A stretch of DNA of 64,000 bases from Dermacentor variabilis (taxonomy: Eukaryota; Arthropoda; Arachnida; Ixodida; Ixodidae): NCBI RefSeq assembly GCF_050947875.1, contig NC_134573.1, positions 64,519,815 through 64,583,814 of the forward strand, in the 5' to 3' direction. Of this stretch, positions 22,156 through 34,814 are shown one piece after another. The notes beneath the pieces are model-generated. The model was not told the origin of the DNA. It made no database searches and saw only the letters and a list, made by a program, of their open reading frames with translations. The number at the start of each line of letters is the position of its first letter. Positions within the stretch are counted from its first letter, which is position 1. The position numbers and the translations under genes were made by a program.

Positions 22156-23238
22156 TTAACGAGAATAGGGGCGGTTCGGCGCAGGAGAATCAGTGGCGGC
22201 ATTATCGGAGCGAGCGGCATAGGGACGAGAAGGGCCACCTGAGTGGCGAGAGTAGGCAGCATAAGCAGACCGGGTCGGGGAAATCCAGCGACTGCGACAG
22301 TGCCCGATTCGACGGCAGTGAAAACAAATGGGCTTGTCGTCAGCAGTGCGCCATTCAGATGGGTTGCGGAAACGTGGTGAGTAAGAAGATGCGGGACGGG
22401 ACGGAATCGAAGAAGCCGGTTGGGTATCAGGACGATGGGCCGAGCAGATGGTGTGAAGACCCATGTTTTCGAACTCCTGGCGGACAACTGCCTGTATCAG
22501 GGAAACCGTGACTGCGGGTGCGTTGGTGGGGCTGGAGTAGAAGGCAGCCGAATAGGCGGCCTCAATCTCACACCGGACGATCCTGGTAATATCGACAGTG
22601 TTGTTGGGACAAGGAGCGGCGGCACAGGAAGATGTCGCTGGGGTGTTGCGCAAACGGGCAAACTGGTCGATACGTCGGCTTTAACGAATTCCAGGCGGCG
22701 GTACTCTTTTATAACGGCATCCACCATCGCGATGTTGTTGAATACGAGCAACTTGAAGGCGTCATCGGCAATGCCTCTGAGGATGTGGGATACCTTGTCT
22801 GACTCAGTCATGTGTGCGTAAACTTTGCGGCCCAGAGCCAAGACGTCCTGAATGTACGTGACATATGGCTCTGTTGACGTCTGCACACGGCCGGAAAGCG
22901 CCTTCTGCGCGGCAAGTTGGTGACCGTAGTAGTTGCCGAACAAGTCTCGGAGCTTTTGCTTGAGCGAATCCCAACTGGTGAGCTCGTCTTCTTGCGTCCG
23001 AAACCAAACTCGAGGTGTGCCACCGAGGTAAAAAGACTACGTTGGCGAGCATGATAGTAGGGTCCCACAGGTTATTGCGGCTGACGTGTTCGTACAGGCT
23101 GATCCAGTACTCGACGTCTTCTTCATCTTTGCCCGAGAATACGCCAGGATCACGAGAAGCAGGGAGAGTGATGTACATCGTCGAAGTGGCAGCAGCTGTC
23201 CGATGCGGCTGAGTCGAGTTGTCATTGCCGGGAGTCAT
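22156..23238 (-). pseudogene. Gag of the gypsy element
   Basis: The first segment (23238 to about 23040) has an ATG start and a VFSGKDEEDVEYWISLYE block typical of gypsy Gag capsids. The frame then shifts, and 22943-22497 continues with the capsid C-terminus (KVSHILRGIADDAFKLL). A third frame (22653-22156) holds a CX2CX4H zinc-knuckle remnant, CFHCRRIGHCRSRW, without the last Cys. At least two frameshifts are present. Confidence 0.85.
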
Positions 23239-23312
23239 GAAGGAAGGCTCGACGTACCGTACATTGCGAAGCTCCGTGACGAGGTGCAGGGAACGTCCAC
23301 CTCCACCAGATA

Positions 23313-23472
23313 TGTTAGGTAAGAAGATGCAGATGAAAAGCTATATACAAGTATATTTACAACGTAATACACCACACTTGGCCAAGAGGCAACAGCCCGC
23401 GCTAGCCTCCAATCGTCGTCGTCTTCTTCTTACTGTTCGCCTCTTCGTCATTGGAAATACTATTCCGCAGCA
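23313..23472 (-). repeat. 5' LTR of the gypsy element
   Basis: 160 bp matching 11857-12016, about 88% identical by eye. Just inside it on the minus strand is TATCTGGTGGAGGTGG, whose TGG could start a primer-binding site, but I cannot name the tRNA. Confidence 0.9.
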
Positions 23473-24103
23473 ATATTTCAGTCTGAGAAGACCTAACATA
23501 AAAGATATGCGTTGTCCCTGTCTTTTGCCATTACATTTGTTCTTGGGCTGCCATTCTCATTCCGTGGAATAACTTTGTAATGAATTAAAGAACAAGGTAT
23601 GAGTACCTTTGGTGGTAGAAGTGGTTGGTTATGCGTACAGTACTTGCATCAATTGTAAGCGTGAGTCCATTGGAAAAACCCTAATAGGCATCAAAGCTGC
23701 AGCTGGCTTGCCCGACCTTTGCATCTTTGTAGAAGCAAGAGTACGAGTCTTCAAGCCTGCACCCGGACCTGGACCTGATTGGACCCAAGCTGCACTGCCT
23801 CCAGGATCGGCCCTCCTGGCTCCGGCTGTCCTGAGGCTTTCCTGCCTGGGTTGCTGCTGGCCTGCATCGGTGCTTCGCCGGGCCGCTGATGAACCTGGCG
23901 CCTCCATGGACCTCATCGCGGCCCTATTCAATATCACAAGCTTGCCGAGGCACCAGCAGCTTCAGCTGAACCTCGGCACCACCAGCTTGTAACATCACTT
24001 CGCGAAGCCCCGTACGAGTGTACCAGTCTATCAAGCCCTGGAGCGGCTGCAACCGACGGTTCCTTGAGGATGGCATCCGAAATAGACTCTACGTGAAACC
24101 CCG

Positions 24104-25440
24104 TTGAGGGAAAACTATTTTCTGTTCAACGACCCTGATGGCGATGTCTTTATAGACGGTTTCATTGATGCAGTTGAGATAACAGCAGTTGAGGATAGTG
24201 TCCTAAGCCTGCAACACATCGGCGGTTCAAGATTCCTGGTATGCACCAGGAATGCGGAACAAGCCACCAGGTTCATTGCAGCTTAGGGCTTTCACGTAAA
24301 GCACGTTAAAGTACAAGTGGAGGCTGTGGACCTCCCCTTAACTTTTGTCAATGTTTACAGATTTCCTCTGTACTTACCAGAGGACACATTGTTAACTGCC
24401 CTACAGCCATATGGCGAAGTGACGGGCGCCTCCGATTCTTCTGTGTCAAACACGCAAAACAAACTAAACGGTGTGCGGTTTGTCCGCGTACAAATCAGTA
24501 GGTCTGTGCCTAACTTTATGACCATCCAATCACATAGAGTTATGATGGAATACCATGGCATAAGACGGGTTTGTGCAAGATACCATGACGATGGTCACAT
24601 GGCCACAGCTTGCACATCGCCCTACTACAAGCGTTGTGGCACTTTGACCATGACACCGAAGGGTGCAAGGAGGAATGCAAACCATGTGGCGGGAGTCATG
24701 GCAAGCGCGAGTGCTTCAGGAAGAAATTGTATGTAGCGGCTGTCCGTGGCTCCCCATCAGTCAGCTCTGATCCCATGAGGACATTACCCTCGCAGAAACC
24801 AGTGTCTACTAAACCTAACCTGCAAGTGCTAAAACCGCTCGAAAAATGTCCGCCTCCGCTTACATCCGCCTCGGACAGTGAGGCGTGCCATTCTGCAAAG
24901 GTTAGTCTTATCTTTAACGAAGTAACAACCTCGGTCTTAGCCTCCACGGAGACTGAACCATCCATGAGTTCTATCACTAAAGCCATAGCAACCTCTGACT
25001 CAGTCTCTACGGAAACCGAGCCTCACTATTGTTCGGTACCTGATGACGTTACGACAGATTCGAAGTCGTCACCACCTCTGCTTCAAGCTGGACAAAACGG
25101 GGAAAAGGTTCAACACAGCATTAGCTCGGTTAAGCCCACTCAACAAAACCTTCACTCAAGGCCCATATTGGCTTGTTGGCGCTACGTCATTCCTGGGGAA
25201 GCAGTGGAATAGCCTTGTAGAAGTTCGGAAAACAAATCTGGGACTCCTAACATAAAGGAACCCTCTAAACCAGTTTCAAATGCGGCACTCGAAGATCGCA
25301 GTAGGTTTAACAAAGCAAGGCACCGATCACGGTCAGACAGGAGGAACAAAGAAGGAAGGCACAGCCCAGAAAGAGATAGCGCAACGGCAAATCACCAGGA
25401 TAATTCCAACTAGCCAAGACGAACAAAACATCAGAATAGT
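24104..25440 (+). pseudogene. ORF1 (Gag-like RNA-binding protein) of the L1/Tx1-like LINE
   Basis: The first part (24104-24286, then 24317-24736 after a stop) resembles the nucleic-acid-binding fold in ORF1 proteins: a GGSRFLVCTRNAEQATRFI block, then VNVYRFPLYLPEDTLLTALQPYGEV. A zinc-knuckle cluster follows (CARYHDDGHMATAC, altered from CX2CX4HX4C), and further Cys/His residues appear in the overlapping frame from 24610. The tail (to about 25440) is Ser/Thr-rich and then basic (RSDRRNKEGRHSPERD). At least one stop and two frame changes break it. Its role in related elements is to bind LINE RNA. Confidence 0.7.
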
Positions 25441-25690
25441 AGTGACAGTGATGTAGTTCGTCGCATGAAGCTTAAGAAGGCCGGAAAACACTCACCTAAC
25501 TTAATGAGCGATAATTCTTCAATGATGGCGACATGCAAGAGTGATTTTCATAAAAGCACTCCCCCATTCTTAATTCCTACTTCTCATAATCGCCGAACAT
25601 GTTTGTCGTTGCACCTTCCATAACTTGCCCCCCTAAATGTTCCGAATGTGGGCCCAAATACTCCTGTTCTAATCTCATTATTAGGATCAA

Positions 25691-28600
25691 ATGAGTGCCT
25701 TTAAGTTTGCCTCTTTCACTGTCAGAGGCTTCAGAGATAATCAAAAGCAGACATGTATTAAATTTCGGGAGGCAACTGGGTCTCAATGTCCTTTTCATAC
25801 GAGAGGCAAACCTCAGAACTCGACTCGAAGTAACTACATTTCAACAAGACTTCGGAGTCACAGCCTATTTCTCATTAACAAACGCTACGGCATGCGACGT
25901 TGGCGTCATCTTTTTCACGGGAAGGTTTCGAGAGAAAGGCCATTGTACGTTTGGAGCGAATGGGCGCACACTAATCACTGATAGTTACACAGATGGGAGG
26001 AAAATTCGGTTCATTAATATATATGCACCAGTCACCGGGACGCTCACTGATCAATTCTATAAGGATCGGCACCCAACCCTGCTAGAACCAATCCCCCATG
26101 CTTTACTGGGCGACTTTAACTGTGTAGTGCACTCAAGAGAGATATCAGGGGCCCAGGACAAGTAGCTCCACATACCATGCAAGGGAACTCTTCAATATAT
26201 TCCATCATCTCCTGCTATCAGACGCCTGTATTTATCTTTATAATGACAGTTTCGAAGCAACCAGACACGGTTTCCGTACGACTAGCAGGCTTGACCGAGT
26301 TTATCTACCCGATCTGCTTTTACGCACTACTGGAATGTGAGGCAGCATAACTTCCCGACTTACTCATGTGTAGAATCGACTACTGCCCAGCGGGGAAATC
26401 GTTAAAAGGACCAGCCGGCCGCACACAGTCAGACCAAAGATGAACATTAGATCCCTCACTTCTCCACGACAAAGAAAGTATTGACAGAATACACGCTGCA
26501 CACACTTTCCGAAACCGTTGAAAATCTTACAACAATGTCCCCAGCTAAATGGGGTGCAGGAAATAAAATTTTGCAGGAAATAAAAGCTATACATAGGAGG
26601 ATTTCCAAAAAGCGTAACCAGTTGCTTCGTCACATCCAAATAACCAGATGGGCTGACGCGATGACGGCCTGTAACCAAGAATACCTCGAAGTATTAGAAA
26701 CAAAATATGAGCGACTACTAAAGACAGAATTCTATAAACAGACAGAACGCTCTCAACTTCTGAGCGCGAAGGAAGACTGTGCCTCCTTTGTAGGTAATGC
26801 TAAAATGAAAATTACGGAAATCGAGCGTGCAGGTGGAAGCCTAATCAGTGATCCTCATGAAATTGCGACAGTCATAAACGAGCACTTCAAGCAACTTTTT
26901 GGACCGGATGAACTAAGTGAACCCTTTACAACAAGAGTTCAAGAGCTGTGTAGGGACACCACACTGCTCGAGGAAGAAGGTCTTATGCGTCTTAACGAAG
27001 GACTGTCGCTAGACAGGGAAAAACAAGCCTTCAGCGGTATGAGCGTAAAAACGGCCCCAGACTGCGATGGGCTAACGACAAATTTCTACAAAACTTGCTC
27101 CGACACAATCGGCGACGCCTTGCGTCTAATGATTCAAATGGTGTTAGAGGAAGGGAGCAAACCCGCCTCTCAGTAGTAGCGTCGCATAACGCTACTACTG
27201 AAAGAGGGGGCTCCTCCGAGAAATCCAAAGTCCTGGCGACCAATAACTCTGCTAAATACTGATTAAAAATTAGTCGCAAATATTCTTCAAACATGACTTA
27301 CACCGCTACTAACCTCGGTAATTTCACCCTGCAAATCCTGCGCAGTTCGTGCAGGCCTATATATGTAAACCTAAAGCTAACCCGTGATGTTTTTGAATAT
27401 GCTCAGATCAAAAAAAGGTAACTTGTGGTGCCTTTGTATCGGTCGACCAGGAGAAGGCTTTTAATAGAGTTAGCCACAAGTTCCTATTTCAAATCCTCGA
27501 AATTCTGAAGTTTCCACCAGACTTCATTCGTTCCATTCAACGTATTTATTCGAACAAGTGAAGTAATAGTAAATGGAGAAGTCACGTCTAGCTTTCCCAT
27601 CCATACAGGTGTCCGGCAAGGCTGTCCGCTAAGCCCAGCCCTCTTCATTTTGTCACTAGATCCCCTACTGAGAAATGTAACACGGAACCAACAGATGCGA
27701 GGTTTTCCAATGACTGGTCATGAAGAAATACGAGTTAGCGCATACGCTGATGACATCTCATTATTTCTCAGAGACGTCCGAAGCCTAGAGACCTTCAAAG
27801 GTATCTTTGCAGAATACTCAGCACTCTCTGGTGCACGCCGCATAAATGAACATCAAAGTAAAGCTCTCCTTTTTGGTTCCTTTCCTTGTAGTGCCTTCAA
27901 AAACATTCCTATAGTCAATTCTGTTAAAGTACTAGGTGTCTTCTTTACTAGCAACGGTGTATCAGATTCCACTTGGCGATTGGCGGTTCAGAGATCCGAC
28001 TCAACAATCAACTCTCTAAAACACAAAGACATCTCACTTAGACAGAGATCACTCGCAATCGAAACTACAGTTTGTACATATGCCAACTGTGCATCTAGAA
28101 TTGTAATTATGCCTAGAAAAATTGGCATCCAGCTACACCAGCAAATGTCAGCCTTTCTGTGGAACAACAAGCCCCCGCTGGTAAAGAGACACATTTTACA
28201 ACTTCCGTCAAAACTCGGAGGCCTCCGTTTACCGCACGTAGTTAATGCAGGCACAATACTAGCCTTATAAACTGTCGTTTCACTTTCCTAGATTCCAGAG
28301 TAGATTGGTAAGTATCTACTATCGTATCTGGCTAGTACCTCCCGAGCTGTCACGCTAAGTCAACTGAATGGGCAAAATACGCTTCTTTTAGTACACATCA
28401 TATATCATTCACAGGCAAAAGAAGTACTGGACCGCTTGCATAAAATCCGTAATCATTTTGCCGAGCTGTTCACATTACTTAAAAAATGACACTCACAGAA
28501 TGTCCTGACAAAGATATTAGAGAAGGTCATATATCCAGTATTATTGAAGACATGTAACACGAAGACAGTTAAGCCCTGAGGAAGAATTGAGGACCTCAGA

Positions 28601-28940
28601 GGAAATTTGGAAGGACTGGCCCCGTTTCTCGTTACCTCAAGAAATTCAGGATTTTGACTGGAAGCGTACATGGCAACTACTGCCAACGATAGAGCGCGTT
28701 CATAAATTTGGAATAGTTCCAAACGCACTTTGTCCTAACTGTAGTGCAATCTAGACGACCCAGAACGCCCTATTGAAGTGTCCACCTGCAAAAATAATTT
28801 GGAGACTAGTTAAACACACCTTTAAAATAGATGGGCATCAAAAACCGAGAAAGAGATGTCGATTATTTGATTACCTGATTATAATTTGCGCTATGTTTGA
28901 CACTTTGGAAGAGAAGAAGCCTCGCAGAGGTCCGTAGACG
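25691..28940 (+). pseudogene. ORF2 endonuclease-RT of the L1/Tx1-like LINE
   Basis: It begins FASFTVRGFRDNQKQ (endonuclease start). After a frameshift it runs to 26165, with RFINIYAP and LLGDFNCV blocks. The RT starts at 26481-27176 with KTAPDCDGLTTNFYKT. Its middle (27180-27650) has stops but still shows GVRQGCPLSPALFIL. The active site AYADD is intact at 27740-27754, and 27650-28270 gives the thumb and FLWNNKPPLVKR block. A CPNC...LLKCPP knuckle is readable near 28735-28785. Multiple stops and frame changes make it a pseudogene. The endonuclease would nick target DNA and RT would copy the RNA there. Confidence 0.87.
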
Positions 28941-29060
28941 GCCGGTAAAGGTGGCCTATCCCGCCATGCAATAAATTAGACTTTTAGTCGGCAAAACCCT
29001 TCGGAGCATTTGGAGGCCAACCGAGAGGAGGCCTTTCTCCGGAGATGGCACACCAGATTC

Positions 29061-29535
29061 TTTTATTTGCAAAACGGCACGCTTCATTACCTTATTGTTC
29101 TTTATTAAGGACACACACAATACAGCACGTTATAGTGCTACAGTGATCTGTCATACCCTACCTTTTGTATTATGTACCACTTAACCATTGTATATCCATT
29201 GCTTCATTGTTATGTGATGACACAAGTTGTATGCCTCATTTTGTATAACGTACTTTTTCGTGCTGCCCTTAGACTAGTGATGGTTCAAACATGTCGGTTG
29301 TATGAAACCTTCATTATGTTCACTGCTAGAACTCACTCGCTTGAGTGTAAGGTACCAGATACCATCTGCATGATTATTATGTACACTTTATATTTGTGTG
29401 CAAACTACCAATTGTAACTACCAAAAACTACCAATTCTTGTAATTGTATGTAATTATGCTCACCATCGAGAGTTCCTTCCATAAAATTCCGTTTGTGCAG
29501 CTAAGAAATTTCTTGCAGTCTTTACGAACTTTATT
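29061..29535. other. No gene recognised; possibly LINE 3' untranslated region
   Basis: AT-rich, with one 81-codon open frame lacking any known motif. It could be the 3' region of the preceding LINE, but no terminal repeat marks the end. Confidence 0.4.
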
Positions 29536-30640
29536 TATTTGTTTGTTTATTTATTTATTGTACCTTCAAGGTCCGAAGGCGTTCAGAAGGGAGTGGAACG
29601 AAATACACAACATGTAAAAACGACATGTTATAATAATAAAAAATTAAGAATGCAGATTAACAAAAGTATTCTTCAACAGCAGTACTAAAAGCAGATGTAT
29701 CGGTTATGTTAACAATTGAGGCCGGGAGATGATACCATTGATTGGTAGTTTAAGGAATAAATGAATAAAAAATAGATTCGTGCGAGAATGTGGAACGCTT
29801 AATTTAGGGTGATGGTCAGTACGAGATTATATTTACGCAGGTTCGAAGAAAAGTTCACTTTTTAATTTCGAATTGTAGTAATGAATGTGAGCAGCAGCGA
29901 TAAGCGTGCTAACTTCCTACGGAATGAGAGGAGAGGGAGTAGCCTTCACAGATGTTACGCTTGAGCTCCGAGAATAGTTAGTAAGAATGAAACATGCGCT
30001 ACTATTTTGTATAGGTTCTATTGCATTTGTTAAGTAATCTAGGCCAAGGTCCCAGACAGAAGAGGCATATTCAAGCTTAGGACGTATTAGTCTTTTGTAC
30101 AGAAGTAGCTTTAAGTTAGCGGGGGCCATAGAGAAATTGAGACCGAGGTAACCAAGCGTGCGGTGAGCATTGTTAGTGATATGGTTTATGTGTGTTTGCA
30201 AGAGAAAATTAGATGGTATGTGAACGCCTAAGTATTCATAGGAAGTGACTTCTTCTAGTACAGAGTTCATCAAGTGATGATTGGATAGGTTGGATGAAGC
30301 AGTATTGTGGGAAATCCTCATTAGTTGGCACTTTTAGCTGTTCAGTCGCTTTTTTCAAGTGTCGCACCCGTCAGATACCTTGTCTAGATCACATAGTAAT
30401 TTTAGAGTGTCACAATTTCATTATATTGCTGTGTAAACGACACAATCGTCTGTAAATAACCTTATGGAGAACGCTGCACAGTTAAGCAAATCAGTAAAGT
30501 ATATGAGAAAAAGCAAGGTCCCGAGAACAGAACCTTGTGGAACCCCGGAACTGACAGGGCAAAGCGAAGAGCCAAAAGTGTTAGCAGAGACAAATAGTGT
30601 TCTATCGAAAAAGAAGGATTATGTCTATCTGCGCAGCTCG
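29536..30640 (-). mobile_element. CR1/L2-like LINE fragment with AATA-repeat tail
   Basis: On the minus strand RT remains are readable from about 30560: a VPQGSVLGTLLFLIY-type block near 30480-30540, then a YADD-type remnant (FTDDCVVYTAI) near 30430-30470, then the open frame 30321-29917 with YEYLGVHIPSN, INHITNNAHRTLGYL and LEYASSVWDL. It ends at 29536 in an AAATAAAT repeat, which is the LINE tail on this strand. The endonuclease and RT N-terminus are missing (5' truncation). Stops and frame changes show it is inactive. Confidence 0.85.
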
Positions 30641-30644
30641 AGCT

Positions 30645-33600
30645 AACGCGAGCAAGCGCTGTAACGCGCTGTTGTGGCCCGTTGGCAAGACGCCACAATT
30701 GAGGATGGCGCGTGCACGCTTATGGCGCGCGCTCTGATTTGTCACCTCAAAGTGCATACAGCAGTTGTAGTGCGTAATTCTATCAAGCGTGCACTACTGT
30801 GGAAGGCAGTAACGTTAATGCTGCGCTGCGAACTTCTGTTTCACGTCTGGCAGGCTGCGTTTCTTTATGCGCGCAATTAACAGCCTGACTTTCCATTCTC
30901 GATCTGACACTCTATTTGGTAGCAGCAAATAAAATCGTAGTGCCCGTCCCAGACAACCGTCAAGTTTGTCGCTGACGTGTTTTTTTGTTTTCTCTTTGCT
31001 TTTTTTGTAGTTTGATGTTTCTCTCTCTCTCATAGGGCTGTAAGTAATTATATTTGCCGACACTTTTGAAGCTACCATTCTCCACGCAAGCTGATACAAA
31101 AAAGGGAAGAACGCCTAAACGGTTATAATTATCAAAACGTGTTCCTGTTTTGGAATTCGCCTCCGTCTTCAGTGCTGTTAGGCTCAGTCTTCCATTATAT
31201 TGCTCGTAGTTTCAATTGAGCACTAAGTAGAAGCGACGTAGTATCTGTGTCCACGGTTTTGTTCATCCTGTGGCATACTGTGTGAGCTAACGTATGCGTA
31301 CGACGGACGGTAATATAGCCTACATGAAACGAGACGTGAATACCACGACATAAGTAAAAATTTATGCAAAGACTCCTCTGGGAGTTGATAGGTATTGGAA
31401 TGCATTGTGCGACTCCCTCATCTACACGCAGCCTGGTGTCATTATCAGTAATAATGAAGGTGCTAATATTTTGTTTGTGTTTTATGCTATCTTCTAATAA
31501 TGCAGTTTCTTTTTGTAGGCACCCTTAAAGATAACTGCAGCTTGGATATACCTTGGTGAATAAGAACATGCACATCTGGAGAGTAATAAATGTGATTCGC
31601 GAAAAACTCAGCTTCATTTGTGTCTTGTTTTTCTTCTGTGTGTGTGCACATTATTAGCGTATATAAGCTATTATAGAGCAATTAGCTGCAGTAGCCATCT
31701 AGGCTAAGTGTACTGCGCTGCAAGACATGTATAGAAGCGGAATATTCTCTGAATAATATGAGCGTAACATCTGATGACATTTTCTCCTAAATAAATGATA
31801 GAAAGCACAATATGTTTCCTTTTTTCTTTCAACAAAGAACCATACAAAAACGCTGTCGTTTCCTTCGCTGCGCTGTTTGTGTGTCAGCGCCCCTTCGTCC
31901 CCCCCTCAGGAAATACTTTCGGAGTTACTGTGTGTGTGGCCTGGTGACCATTTTTTGAAGGGAGAAATTTTTCTAGTAGTCTCCCAATGTACCTCTTGTG
32001 AACAAATCATAGTACTTGCAATACAGGCTTCTGTGAGAATCAGAGAAAACAAGCCACTTGAACTTGTTTCATTGCGACTGACTTAAGTTTCGCATCTCAT
32101 CTTTGCCGTTTTTCCTGTAAACTTAGTATGGAAACCAGTAGTTATACCGAGGGTGCAAGTGCGATTTTAACAAACGCCGGTTAATGTAGTCAAAGACTTG
32201 TCCGCCAACAAACTTTCCAATGACGCATTTAGCTGGCACTAACAAAGTGCCACCTCAATGCCACATCGCTCAATATCACGTCGAATCCTTCGACATTTTG
32301 ATTACATGCAGAATTAGGGTGCGAACATTCGCCTTGAAGAGGTAGTGATACGCTATAGTACGGCGACCTGGGAGGAATACTGATGTTCGTGTTTTTCTCC
32401 TCCAGTAACAGCATAGGGAGGAATGATGATGAGGCGGCTTGTTCGGTACCTTTTACTGCAATTTGTAGGCGTTTCTTCGGAGCAGGCGTCAATAACATCT
32501 CTTTCTTTTCTTTATTTTTCTCTTGCAAGTTGCTCCCTGCATTCTTCAGAGAAAACTTTACGGCTGCAAACAAACAAAAACATGGTTCTGAAATACTTAT
32601 GCTGTAAAATCACGAGCTAAGATTGAGGGCTTTTTGTTATAAAATGTCGGTCGCTAGACCGCACGAGTACACGTGATGGGGCAGCACCAAATATACGAAA
32701 TCACCTTTGTGCGAACAAAGGTACGCGTTATCGGTACCACAATACACACCGTGTTTGCATTCCGTGCCCTTTAAACAGTCATGCGTTACAAGGTATACAC
32801 AACGCCAATGTGCCAGGAGTTTCGTCAACTTCGTGCAATTGTAAGCTTAGAAGCGCACTGTTTGTCTAAGCCGTCGATAGCATTTCGTGAATAATTTAAG
32901 CCGCTTACAATCACTCTCTTGCAAACAACCTGGTTGGGACTTGCGCTCAGCCGCTATGCGTGATTGCGCAATAAAGTGAGGGAATCCATGAAGTGGCGTA
33001 CGCTGGAAAAAAGTTGTGGAATTCATCTGGCGGCTTTGGATGTGCGAGATAAAAAAAAAAGTGGCAGTTGACGCGCGAACCGAACGCTCCGGAGACGTTG
33101 GGGGGTGCCGCATGGCATTCACATTATGAACAATGTTCGGAGCACAGCACATCTCTGCAGCCGTCATCACCGGATATCTGGATATTTTGTGCATGAGAGA
33201 ACACTTGTTTGTAAGCAGTCAACTCGTTCATCGAGCTTGAGAGGACGTGCAGAGCAGCAGTCTATCTGGGAAATGATCGGGTCAGGCGGTTGCCCGGTGT
33301 TACGACGGCCGGAGGCAGAGGTGGTGGAGGGGGAGGGGGAATCCTTCCTTCTAGAAGAGTTGTAGCGGGGCCACTTGCAAAGACTGTCGCCTCCAATGAG
33401 CGACCAGGAGTCAAAGGCAAACTTATCTTGTTTAATTCATGAGGAGACCAGAAGTATGAAAGCATACAGCAAGGGTTGCTGAAAAAAAGGGCCCTCACAG
33501 AGAGCAACACCCGCTGCCCACAGTGCGCACGATGAAGAACTTGGTGAACCGCAGGCTACGGTGATTGGAGCCCGTTTGACAGGGAGAAAAGTCACAGACG

Positions 33601-33916
33601 AAGAGGAGTGACGTAACACTCCGACGCTTGGAGTCTTCGGCAGACGTTCCGGGTCAGGTCTGAAAACAACTGCTGAACGAAACTGTTCGCCGCCACAAAA
33701 TGTTATCATGTTTTTATCCCTGATCCTATTTCTTCCTGTCGGCGATTAAGTTCTTGATTTGGAGCTTAGTTATACAACGCTTGCAGATGAGCAATTTTGT
33801 TTATCGTCATTGTACTTAGTGGGATATATTCAATCTATTCCTTAATATGCCAGGCAATGTTCTTGCAGCCGATTGTTCCGCACTTCGTCTCTCTACCATT
33901 CCACATTTTACAGCAG
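30645..33916. other. 3.3 kb without recognisable gene
   Basis: Mixed sequence with short frames on both strands, none with a domain I know. The segment 33298-33708 has TG/CA-like ends on the minus strand and an ATTAAA signal, so it could be a solo LTR of about 410 bp. I see no matching target duplication, so I do not call it. Confidence 0.45.
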
Positions 33917-34126
33917 GAGTGAGTGAGTGAGTGAGTGAGTGAGTGAGTGAGTGAGTGAGTGAGTGAGTGAGTGAGTGAGTGAGTGAGTGAGTGAGTGAGT
34001 GAGTGAGTGAGTGAGTGAGTGAGCGAGCGAGCGAGTGAGTGAGTGAGTGAGTGAGTGAGTGAGTGAGTGAGTGAGTGAGTGAGTGAGTGAGTGAGTGAGT
34101 GAGTGAGTGAGTGAGTGAGTGAGTGA
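33917..34126. repeat. (GTGA)n microsatellite, about 52 units
   Basis: An almost pure tetranucleotide array, with three GAGC units near 34021-34032. On the minus strand it is (TCAC)n and directly follows the 3' end of a LINE fragment, so it is probably an expanded LINE tail. All long Thr-His-Ser-Leu frames over it are artefacts. Confidence 0.97.
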
Positions 34127-34420
34127 CAACTTCATTAATCGAAGGAATGAGGGGTAAGAGAGGCTCAGCTGCGTAGGCTGCCAGGCTGTGCTTCTTGATG
34201 ACGTCTTCAGCTAGTGCCAGGACCCTAGTCTGAATGTCTGGGTCGGTGCTGGAGGGAAGGGTCTTCCATTGTTCCTGGAGGGTGTCGAAACGAGTTAGGC
34301 AGGCGGAGAATCTTCCGGGCAGCCCCAGAGGAGGTGTTTCAGCGAGCCGACGTCGCCGCACAGGAAACAGCGTGGATCAGTGACAGCTGGGTGGACGTGT
34401 GAAGAGCCGGAATGGACCAC
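34127..34420 (-). mobile_element. 3'-terminal fragment of an RNase H-type LINE
   Basis: On the minus strand a CFLCGDVGSLKHLLWGCPEDS block is readable near 34300-34360. It matches the C-terminal CX2C...HX4-5C knuckle of the other RNase H LINEs. A short C-terminal tail and the (TCAC)n array follow. Nothing further 5' is recognisable, so only about 300 bp of LINE remain. Confidence 0.7.
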
Positions 34421-34640
34421 AATGTGTTAGAGAACACCCAGTAGCATTTCCGACAGCTGATCGCACAGTAGCAGGGCAAAAGCCGTAATGGTTACGCATC
34501 GTGGGCTTTCGATGAGGCAACGTGCAGTGCGCCGCCGAAAGTGCCATCTGGTTCCTCTAGAGAAAACTGCTCCGCGAAAAGGTTCTATAGGCACCACCAA
34601 GGGCCTGTGTTGCACTTGTAATAGTGCATAAATAATAGTG

Positions 34641-34647
34641 TATAAAT
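34641..34647 (+). promoter_or_regulatory. Possible TATA box upstream of the 34.8-kb gene
   Basis: TATAAAT, 174 bases before the ATG at 34815. The surrounding DNA is AT-rich, so a chance match is likely. The other two paralogs show nothing as clear at the same distance. Confidence 0.2.
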
Positions 34648-34814
34648 GATAGCGTAATAGTGTATTCATAAAGGTCTGCAGTGTCTCTGATTTTTCGAAA
34701 ACGAATTCATAACAAAAAGGATAACATTTTTCAGCCGTGCGCTAATAATTCATCCTTGAAAGCGTTAAAAGCACTTACTGGCACGATCAAGCCGTAATTG
34801 GAAGAAGAAGAAGT

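Larger units (their letters stand above)
11857..23472 (-). mobile_element. Ty3/gypsy LTR retrotransposon, complete but inactive, interrupted
   Basis: Two 160-bp LTRs (11857-12016 and 23313-23472) bound the element, and a 4-bp direct repeat ATAT flanks it (11853-11856 and 23473-23476). On the minus strand the order is Gag, protease, RT, RNase H, integrase, the standard gypsy order. Removing the 6527-bp insertion and its 9-bp duplication leaves about 5.1 kb, a normal gypsy length. The two LTRs differ at roughly 19 of 160 positions by my count (about 88% identity), so the insertion is old. Frameshifts, stops and lost catalytic residues make it non-functional. Confidence 0.92.
23690..29060 (+). 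mobile_element. L1/Tx1-like LINE, decayed
   Basis: In order on the plus strand: an ORF1 with RNA-binding-like and zinc-knuckle remains (24104-25440), an ORF2 with endonuclease (25691-26200), linker and RT (26480-28270), and a Cys-rich C-terminal tail to about 28940. The RT start block, with DGLTTNFYKT, and the C-terminal FLWNNKPPLVKR ... LGGLRLPHV block resemble L1/Tx1-clade elements rather than the RNase H LINEs elsewhere in the window. The 5' limit is uncertain. A long degenerate 3' region may continue to about 29450. Confidence 0.85.

Noticed and set aside
30634..30644. A third hairpin (AGCTCGAGCT) at the 5' end of the LINE at 29.5-30.6 kb
   Set aside because: Only a 10-bp palindrome, readily expected by chance, and the LINE 5' limit is not precise.
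33298..33708. Solo LTR on the minus strand
   Set aside because: TG/CA-like ends and an ATTAAA signal are present, but no flanking duplication and no second copy in the window.
33816..34361. Long frames encoding Thr-His-Ser-Leu repeats
   Set aside because: They are translations of the (GTGA)n microsatellite joined to the end of a LINE; the tetranucleotide array is open in several frames by composition.
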